Assembly: GCA_021828925.1 (NCBI GenBank)
Contig: JAJZCT010000050.1
Coordinates: 1-11,216 of the forward strand
Direction: 5' to 3'
Length of the DNA: 11,216 bases
Source: Planctomycetota bacterium
Lineage (GTDB): Bacteria; Planctomycetota; Phycisphaerae; WQYP01
Shown: in pieces, positions 6,299-11,216 of the stretch
Numbering within the stretch: position 1 is the stretch's first letter
Layout: the number at the start of each line of letters is the position of its first letter
Position numbers and translations under genes: made by a program
Notes under the pieces: model-generated
What the model was told of the DNA's origin: nothing
What the model saw: only the letters and a program-made list of their open reading frames with translations
Databases searched by the model: none

Positions 6299-6604
6299 CC
6301 ATATCTAATCTAATAGGAGACAATAGTTACCCTCCCATCACTTGTCAACACTTCATTATATTTGGAGGTTAAAGGAACCATTTTTCATAGTTGATTTCAT
6401 CTTGTGCTTCGATTACGATGGTAATGAAGAGGCGAGCGGTTCCGTGGAACAATTTACGCCGTCGGCACCCGTTTGCTGACGAAGCTGATCGTTCAGGAGA
6501 ATTTATTTGCCAAGGGGTGAACCAAGGCGCATAATCCCGTCACACGTTGGTAGGGTTGCAGGCTGTAGGGGGCAGGTTTTAGGTTACAGGTTGGCAGGGA
6601 TCGG
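6299..6604. other. 306-bp leader region upstream of the cas operon
   Basis: No convincing gene is present. The stretch contains unused SD-like sites (AGGAG 6315-6319, GGAGG 6364-6368) with no start codon at usable distance, and a small GTTCC/GGAAC inverted repeat (6439-6443, 6446-6450). TTGTCA (6342-6347) and TATATT (6357-6362) are only 9 bases apart, too close to form one promoter. The final 50 bases are G-rich and carry a heptad tandem array. The cas promoter is presumably here but I cannot place it. I see no CRISPR repeat. Confidence 0.6.
6557..6591. repeat. Tandem array of five 7-bp units (NNYAGGN) just upstream of cas3
   Basis: Five heptads in register each carry AGG at positions 4-6: TGCAGGC, then variants ending AGGG, AGGT, AGGT and AGGT. 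Off-register AGG-containing units flank it on both sides (about 6549-6556 and 6592-6599). The array ends 13 bases before ATG 6605, and the last out-of-register copy supplies the AGGGA that could serve as the cas3 ribosome binding site. Confidence 0.75.
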
Positions 6605-9208
6605 ATGATGCTTGAATTCGGGGACATGTTTGAGGCGGTCACGGGTAATAAGCCCATGGCATGGCAGTGCAGATTGTATGACCAGTTTCTGGCCAACGAC
6701 ATCAAACCTGTTATTGATCTACCCACCGGCATGGGTAAAACCAGCGTCATGGCGATCTGGCTGATCGCCCGCGCCAAACAGATAGAAGAAAAAAGAACTG
6801 AGCGATTACCCACACGGTTAGTTTATGTTGTTGATCGCCGTACGGTGGTAGATCAGGCAACTGATTTGGCGCAGAAATTGGTTAAAAATGCGAAGGAAGC
6901 CAAAATCGTAACGCCCGCCATCAGCACACTTCGCGGACAATTGGCCGATGATCGGGAATGGTCGCACGATCCATCTAAGCCGGCGGTTATTATTGGCACC
7001 GTGGATATGATCGGCAGCCGATTGCTTTTCAGCGGCTACCGCAGTTCATACAAACAACGGCCTCTGGAGGCCGGTCTGCTGGGGCAGGATTCCTTGCTGA
7101 TTCTGGATGAATCGCATTTATCCAAACCATTCGAAAAACTCCTCGGCACGATTGAACAATTCAACAAGCCCCGTGGCACGGGCGTCCCACCCGTGAAGCC
7201 GATGCAAGTCATCCGCATGTCCGCAACCAGCGGCAAATCCGATGGTGACAAGCGGCCGTTCACATTGGAATTCGACGAGAATGGAAAACTCGACGGAGAA
7301 GACGCTGACGATAAAACCGTCAACGAGAGATTTAACGCGAAGAAGACTCTTACGATAAGGCACGATTTTGATCGGGCAAAACTTAACGCCGAAATGGCCA
7401 AAGCCGCAATAGAGTTGACGGAGAGCCAATCGCTCAACGGTAGACGCATCGTGGTGTTCGTCCGTAAACCGGAGGACGCCTGCGACATTGCGGAGATAAT
7501 CCGTAAATACAAGTCTACCAAGACCAAACTTGGACCATACGCTGAAACGGTTGCAGTTCTGACCGGTACCATGCGCGGTCTGGAACGCGATGAGTTAGTC
7601 AAAAAGCCTGTTCTGCTCCGCTTTCTAAACGGTGACGAGAAGCCCGGCGACAACAATGACACCGCTTTTCTCATCTCCACCAGTGCCGGCGAAGTCGGAT
7701 TTGATCTGAACGCAGACCACATGGTTTGTGACACCGCACCATTGGATTCCATGATTCAACGGCTGGGGCGAGTGAACCGGCGAGGCAAAGGCGATGCTGC
7801 CGTCGTGCTGATCAAAGAAAGCGGGCCTGCCAACAAAACGGACTTCGATAAAGCATGTATTGCCACATCGAATCTGCTTACCGATGGCATGGATGTCAGC
7901 CCAAAAGCACTCGCGAAATTCAAGGGATCACTCACCCCCGAACGGGTCCAACAGACATCTTCGCCTACCCCCCCCACAGTCAAGCTCACTGACATCCTTC
8001 TCGACAATTGGAGTATGACCACAATCATTGAACCCATGCCCGGCCGCCCGCCCGTTGCTTCATGGCTGCGCGGCATTGACGAAGATCCGCCGCAGACCAC
8101 CATCGCCTGGCGCGCGGAACTGGATGTCGACGGTTTCGCGGAATTGGATGTTGACGACATCGAAGAGTGGTTCGATGCACACCGCGTGCTGCCCCACGAA
8201 ACGTTGACGCTGCCGACTTCCAAGGCGGCCGAGACGCTGGTTAAGCGCTGGAAAAATCTAACTTCGGAACGACAGCAGGCGGTGGGTGGGAGAGCGTGCG
8301 TCATCGACCGTGGAGGACTGAGACGTATTCTCTTGAGAGACCTGATCGAGAATCTACAAAAGAAACGGGATGATGCTATTATCAACGCCGATTTGATTCT
8401 TCCCGCATCTTTTGGTGGAATTAAACGCAATGAGGGCATATTCGATCCCGCTGATAATTCCGATAAAACTACGGATGTGGCGGATGAACCGGGTTCCGGG
8501 GGGGAGCAACGATATCGGGCCATCAGGACGGGTGAAACAGAGCAGCCGCTTTTGGCTGATAGCCCGCCGGATTCGAGTAATCTTGCCAAATTCACACTCG
8601 ACCTGCCGTCAGATGATGATACAGTTCACCAATTGAGCAGCCTCGTTCCCAAGCGGCAGCGGCCTGAATATGGCACGCGGGAGCAGTTTCTTGCCGAACA
8701 TGTTGCTGCCGTGGAAAAACATGCGGCCGAGATTGTCTGTCGCCTCGCCTTGGCCGAAGAAGTACAAAAGGCCTTGGAATTGGCTGCCAAATGGCATGAT
8801 AACGGCAAAGCCCGCGAAATATGGCAACGGGCCGTCAAAGGAAATATGACGGAACCTTTGGCGAAATCCGGAGGCACAATGAGACCTGTTGCAGGCGACT
8901 ACCGGCACGAGTTCGGCTCACTGTGCGAGTTTGCCGGCGGACATGGCGAAAAGCTCGACAGCGATGTTTTTGATCTGGCCATGCACCTGATTGCAACGCA
9001 CCATGGCCGTAGCCGCCCACATTTTCCAAAGGGCGGGTTTGATCCCGATGCGCGGAAGCAATCGCCGGAAATTGCCGTGAATGCCATGCGCCGTTTTGCC
9101 CGTTTGCAGCGTAAGTACGGCCATTGGTATCTGGCGTGGTTGGAAAACCTACTGCGCTGCGCCGACACGATGGCCTCGGCGAATAGTAATGGAGGTGAGA
9201 AAAAATGA
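6605..9208 (+). CDS. cas3: Type I-G (I-U) CRISPR helicase-nuclease Cas3, helicase then C-terminal HD
   Basis: Cas3 is recruited by the DNA-bound Cascade complex, unwinds the target with its SF2 helicase and degrades it with its HD nuclease. In this 867-aa protein the helicase comes first. Visible are Walker A DLPTGMGKTS (38-47), Walker B DESH (168-171), SAT (206-208), the motif V region STSAGEVGFDL (358-368) and motif VI QRLGRVNRRGKG (385-396). The HD domain is C-terminal, with His731-Asp732 in WHDNGK, His768 in HEF, His799-His800 in ATHHGRSR and Asp854 in RCADTM. This order is the one known for the GSU0051-type Cas3 of type I-U. An in-frame REP-like palindrome codes residues 192-198 (TGVPPVK) between motifs II and III. 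ATG 6605 and 6608 are adjacent; AGGGA (6596-6600) favours 6608 slightly. The stop overlaps the csb3 start by 4 bases. Confidence 0.95.
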   Translation: MMLEFGDMFEAVTGNKPMAWQCRLYDQFLANDIKPVIDLPTGMGKTSVMAIWLIARAKQIEEKRTERLPTRLVYVVDRRTVVDQATDLAQKLVKNAKEAKIVTPAISTLRGQLADDREWSHDPSKPAVIIGTVDMIGSRLLFSGYRSSYKQRPLEAGLLGQDSLLILDESHLSKPFEKLLGTIEQFNKPRGTGVPPVKPMQVIRMSATSGKSDGDKRPFTLEFDENGKLDGEDADDKTVNERFNAKKTLTIRHDFDRAKLNAEMAKAAIELTESQSLNGRRIVVFVRKPEDACDIAEIIRKYKSTKTKLGPYAETVAVLTGTMRGLERDELVKKPVLLRFLNGDEKPGDNNDTAFLISTSAGEVGFDLNADHMVCDTAPLDSMIQRLGRVNRRGKGDAAVVLIKESGPANKTDFDKACIATSNLLTDGMDVSPKALAKFKGSLTPERVQQTSSPTPPTVKLTDILLDNWSMTTIIEPMPGRPPVASWLRGIDEDPPQTTIAWRAELDVDGFAELDVDDIEEWFDAHRVLPHETLTLPTSKAAETLVKRWKNLTSERQQAVGGRACVIDRGGLRRILLRDLIENLQKKRDDAIINADLILPASFGGIKRNEGIFDPADNSDKTTDVADEPGSGGEQRYRAIRTGETEQPLLADSPPDSSNLAKFTLDLPSDDDTVHQLSSLVPKRQRPEYGTREQFLAEHVAAVEKHAAEIVCRLALAEEVQKALELAAKWHDNGKAREIWQRAVKGNMTEPLAKSGGTMRPVAGDYRHEFGSLCEFAGGHGEKLDSDVFDLAMHLIATHHGRSRPHFPKGGFDPDARKQSPEIAVNAMRRFARLQRKYGHWYLAWLENLLRCADTMASANSNGGEKK
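7177..7195. repeat. REP-like palindrome inside cas3 (encodes TGVPPV)
   Basis: CACGGGCG (7177-7184), a TCC loop and CACCCGTG (7188-7195) form an 8-bp stem with one mismatch. Read in the cas3 frame with its flanks it gives RGTGVPPVK, a peptide I associate from memory with short palindromic repeats dispersed in PVC-superphylum genomes and often read through in coding sequences. It sits in a presumed surface loop between helicase motifs II and III, where an extra few residues would be tolerated. Confidence 0.7.
8114..8155. repeat. Small in-frame tandem duplication in cas3
   Basis: GCGGAACTGGATGTCGAC (8114-8131) and GCGGAATTGGATGTTGAC (8138-8155) differ at 2 of 18 positions and are offset by 24 bases. 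Together they encode AELDVD twice (residues 504-509 and 512-517). Both changes are silent third-position or synonymous differences. Confidence 0.65.
9191..9198 (+). promoter_or_regulatory. Strong Shine-Dalgarno site for csb3
   Basis: GGAGGTGA lies 6 bases before ATG 9205, inside the last codons of cas3. With the ATGA overlap of stop and start, it indicates coupled but independently strong initiation of csb3. Confidence 0.85.
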
Positions 9209-10137
9209 AAAATCCAACGCCAAATATCACGATTCCCGTTGATCTCACCAACCCCGGCCAATTCTTCGCCTGCTGCGGCCTGCTGGAACTGGCCGACCGG
9301 TTATGGTCGGGAGCGGAGGGGTGGTTTGAAGGGGAACACTTTTATATCAACGTTTCGCCGTGCAATCGAAAGGACTGCTCGCTTCCCAAACGGGATAATG
9401 GAACAATGGCGTGCGGCACGGCGGGATATTCCCGCAACCTACTCTCTGAACTACTTGCGGAAGTCAGGGCATTGAGACTCGACGTTGGCGACGATGCTGA
9501 TTCAGACGATGCGGATGACGACAAGGAAGATAACAGCCCTATCCAGCCAATCGAATTGCAATGGAGCGACGGTCGAGCCGCAATCTATCTTGATTGGTGG
9601 TCGGAGAAATCCATCAAACCATGGGCCGGTTCGATGAAGGAGCGTGTCATCCTGCGAGCAATGCTCGATGCTATTGATCCAAAATGTGCTGATCCTTTTA
9701 ATAAAGTAATGGCCGTTTTATATCAATCGCCAAAATTAACGAAAACCGGAAAGCAATCGAAGCCGAAGAAGAAAGAACCGTTCTATTTCGACCCACGTCG
9801 TGGCAATAAATCACACCCGCTTGATTGTGGATTTTCTTCCGATACGCACAAAATGGAAGCGGATTGTTGTCCCGCTCTGGAGGCACTCTGCTTCATTGGT
9901 TTGCAACGCGCCCGGCCTGCTGCAACTAGCGTTACCAATCAATCTCGGTATACCGTCTGGCCGAAGCTTTCAGAAAACGCCCCGGGTATTCCCGCCAATC
10001 TTCTGGGCGCTGTTATCTGCGGCTCCGTGCGATTGCCTCGCTCAACCAACTATATCTTCAATAACTATTTTCGTACCGACCAACGCAAACACAAAACTTT
10101 TTCACAGGCTATATTTGAAAGGAGAAATTATGACTAA
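9205..10137 (+). CDS. csb3: Type I-G (I-U) CRISPR-associated protein Csb3, probable Cas8-like large subunit
   Basis: 310-aa protein whose N-terminus, VDLTNPGQFFACCGLLELADRL (residues 12 onward), matches the Csb3 family of type I-U systems. PFYFDPRRG (192-200), LDCGFSSD (206-213) and a C-terminal FERRNYD (304-310) also fit. In this subtype the second gene is taken to be the large-subunit (Cas8u2-type) component of Cascade, which would help recognise the PAM and recruit Cas3; that role is inferred from gene order and family, not from visible catalytic residues. There is a strongly acidic low-complexity segment (GDDADSDDADDDKEDN, 95-110) and a basic one (KPKKK, 186-190). It overlaps cas3 by 4 bases and csb1 by 8 bases, so the three genes are almost certainly one transcript. 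Confidence 0.87.
   Translation: MKNPTPNITIPVDLTNPGQFFACCGLLELADRLWSGAEGWFEGEHFYINVSPCNRKDCSLPKRDNGTMACGTAGYSRNLLSELLAEVRALRLDVGDDADSDDADDDKEDNSPIQPIELQWSDGRAAIYLDWWSEKSIKPWAGSMKERVILRAMLDAIDPKCADPFNKVMAVLYQSPKLTKTGKQSKPKKKEPFYFDPRRGNKSHPLDCGFSSDTHKMEADCCPALEALCFIGLQRARPAATSVTNQSRYTVWPKLSENAPGIPANLLGAVICGSVRLPRSTNYIFNNYFRTDQRKHKTFSQAIFERRNYD
10118..10124 (+). promoter_or_regulatory. Shine-Dalgarno site that fixes the csb1 start
   Basis: AAAGGAG lies 5 bases before ATG 10130, inside the end of csb3. It identifies 10130 as the start, although the frame stays open upstream to an ATG at 9800; the upstream part is only an alternative reading of csb3. Confidence 0.85.
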
Positions 10138-11200
10138 TGGACAAGACCATAAGTACAAGGCGTATGATGGATGGCTGATGAACGACGGCCCTGTGGCACT
10201 GGTAATTCGGCAGTACCTTATCCCCGCCACACAGACGGACGACATCATTTTTCCACCCAGTTACGCAAACCCGTCAGAGAAAAAGACTGATCCGCCGGTC
10301 TATAACATTGATGGCGAAGGAGCAGCCTCCGTCTGCGTTCTGGACAGTATTCCGTCTCAGGCGAACCGGCTGGAGCCTATGTTCTCGCTGGGAAAATATA
10401 GGGATTTGGTGCCACAGGTCGAGATAAAATTTAAGGATGGATTGATCCGCAATCTTTTGGAGATTGGCCACCGTATTGCCGATGCCGCATTTCGCGGCAC
10501 GGAACTTGGGCCTGACATAAAAAACGCACTCGATGACTTCAAAAAAGATAATGCACTTACCCTTGCGAGGCTCGCCCCGACCTCCTTGATCTTCGGCGCT
10601 TGGGATTCGCGAGACAGTCAAGTCAAGATTCCGCGGCTTATTAATTCAATCATTCGGGCGAGAAACGTCGTTCAATTGAAGCGCTCGGCTCAGTATATTC
10701 CCGCGATCAATTATGAAAGTGAAGGCCTCCTCCCGGATGATTTAGAAGGGAAGCCATCCGAGGTCGGCCTTGCCGATGTCCCCTCCGTCCACAAGATCGG
10801 TGGGGTGCAGGTAAATGGCGAAATTATCCGCGATGCTTCTCTCAATCTGGCGTCCCTGCGTTGCCTGCGCGGGGGTACCCCAGATGAAACCTTGCGGCTC
10901 CAGAGGTACATTCTTGGCTTATCCCTGATCGCGGTGGCAGCGGAACCTGATTTGAATCTGCGGCAGGGCTGTCTGCTCACGCTCAATCCCCAAAAGCCTT
11001 TTTCTTCCGAACTCGTGGCGCGCAGCGGTCAACGCACCAGCCATGAAATAGATCCAGTCTTTGCGGCTGAGTTTGCCAAAAGCGCTGCGAGGGATTTCGG
11101 GGTATACCAAAGCGAAACGAAAATGCTCACATTTGACCCCAAACGTCTGAAGGCTTGGCTGGACGCCGATAAGGATGCCAAAAAAGACAGGAAGATATAG
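10130..11200 (+). CDS. csb1: Type I-G (I-U) CRISPR-associated protein Csb1 (GSU0053 family, Cas7)
   Basis: 356-aa RAMP-superfamily protein of the Csb1/GSU0053 type, which forms the Cas7 backbone that coats the crRNA spacer in the type I-G Cascade. Family features in order are GPVALVIRQYL (20-30), the FPPSYA region (41-46), CVLDSIPSQANRLEP (69-83, the best-conserved block), SLIFGAWDSR (152-161), and a central region with GGVQVNGEIIRDASLNL (224-240). PDLNLRQGCLLTL (273-285) is close to the C-terminal third. The lysine-rich tail (KDAKKDRKI) ends at TAG 11200. The start at 10130 is fixed by a strong Shine-Dalgarno and an 8-bp overlap with csb3. Only 16 bases follow in the window; by analogy with Geobacter-type loci, csb2 (Cas5-Cas6 fusion) should come next. 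Confidence 0.93.
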   Translation: MTNGQDHKYKAYDGWLMNDGPVALVIRQYLIPATQTDDIIFPPSYANPSEKKTDPPVYNIDGEGAASVCVLDSIPSQANRLEPMFSLGKYRDLVPQVEIKFKDGLIRNLLEIGHRIADAAFRGTELGPDIKNALDDFKKDNALTLARLAPTSLIFGAWDSRDSQVKIPRLINSIIRARNVVQLKRSAQYIPAINYESEGLLPDDLEGKPSEVGLADVPSVHKIGGVQVNGEIIRDASLNLASLRCLRGGTPDETLRLQRYILGLSLIAVAAEPDLNLRQGCLLTLNPQKPFSSELVARSGQRTSHEIDPVFAAEFAKSAARDFGVYQSETKMLTFDPKRLKAWLDADKDAKKDRKI

Positions 11201-11216
11201 TTGGTTGAGACTCGAC

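Noticed and set aside
6342..6362. TTGTCA ... TATATT as a cas promoter
   Set aside because: The spacer is 9 bases instead of about 17, so the two boxes cannot form one sigma-70 promoter.
6391..6534. Small open frame (TTG 6391 or ATG 6418, up to 47 aa) in the cas leader
   Set aside because: No SD at usable distance and no recognisable sequence; the length is within chance.
9800..10129. Upstream extension of the csb1 frame by 110 codons
   Set aside because: It overlaps csb3 out of frame, and a strong SD sits just before ATG 10130 where Csb1 homology begins.

Overview
The window is bacterial chromosome that passes from a housekeeping stretch into the start of a CRISPR-Cas operon. No rRNA, tRNA or long diagnostic marker is present, so the host can only be guessed. 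A REP-like GTGVPPV palindrome, GC-rich intergenic palindromes, and a small kinase-like gene next to an 85-aa gene all remind me of PVC-superphylum genomes (Planctomycetota or relatives). That placement rests on memory and is tentative.

Left part (1-5178, all + strand): the 3' end of a LOG-family nucleotide hydrolase; an AT-rich gap with a possible folC promoter; folC (folate glutamylation) with an unusual basic N-terminal extension; an NAD(P)-dependent aldehyde dehydrogenase; and ychF, a universal P-loop ATPase. These look like ordinary core genes. No shared pathway beyond folC's own is evident.

Middle (5179-6604): a boundary region. After ychF comes a 378-bp non-coding stretch crowded with palindromes and a tandem array of six 7-bp units. 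A convergent minus-strand gene follows for a 161-aa kinase-like protein that stops right after its catalytic-loop-like motif. Its start codon overlaps, on the opposite strand, that of an 85-aa plus-strand protein; both start within one CATG. A 306-bp leader then ends in a second 7-bp tandem array directly before cas3.

Right part (6605-11216, + strand): cas3 - csb3 - csb1, the first three genes of a type I-G (formerly I-U) CRISPR-Cas system. They are translationally packed: a 4-nt overlap, then an 8-nt overlap, each downstream gene with a strong Shine-Dalgarno site inside the preceding gene. Cas3 has its HD nuclease domain at the C-terminus, after the helicase. Csb1 is the Cas7 backbone subunit and Csb3 the probable large-subunit (Cas8-like) component. 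The Cas5-Cas6 fusion (csb2), adaptation genes and CRISPR array would be expected beyond the right edge; none is in this window.

The least ordinary observations are the REP-like palindrome read in frame inside cas3, the two heptad arrays (one abutting the cas operon start), and the kinase-like/85-aa divergent pair beside the Cas operon.
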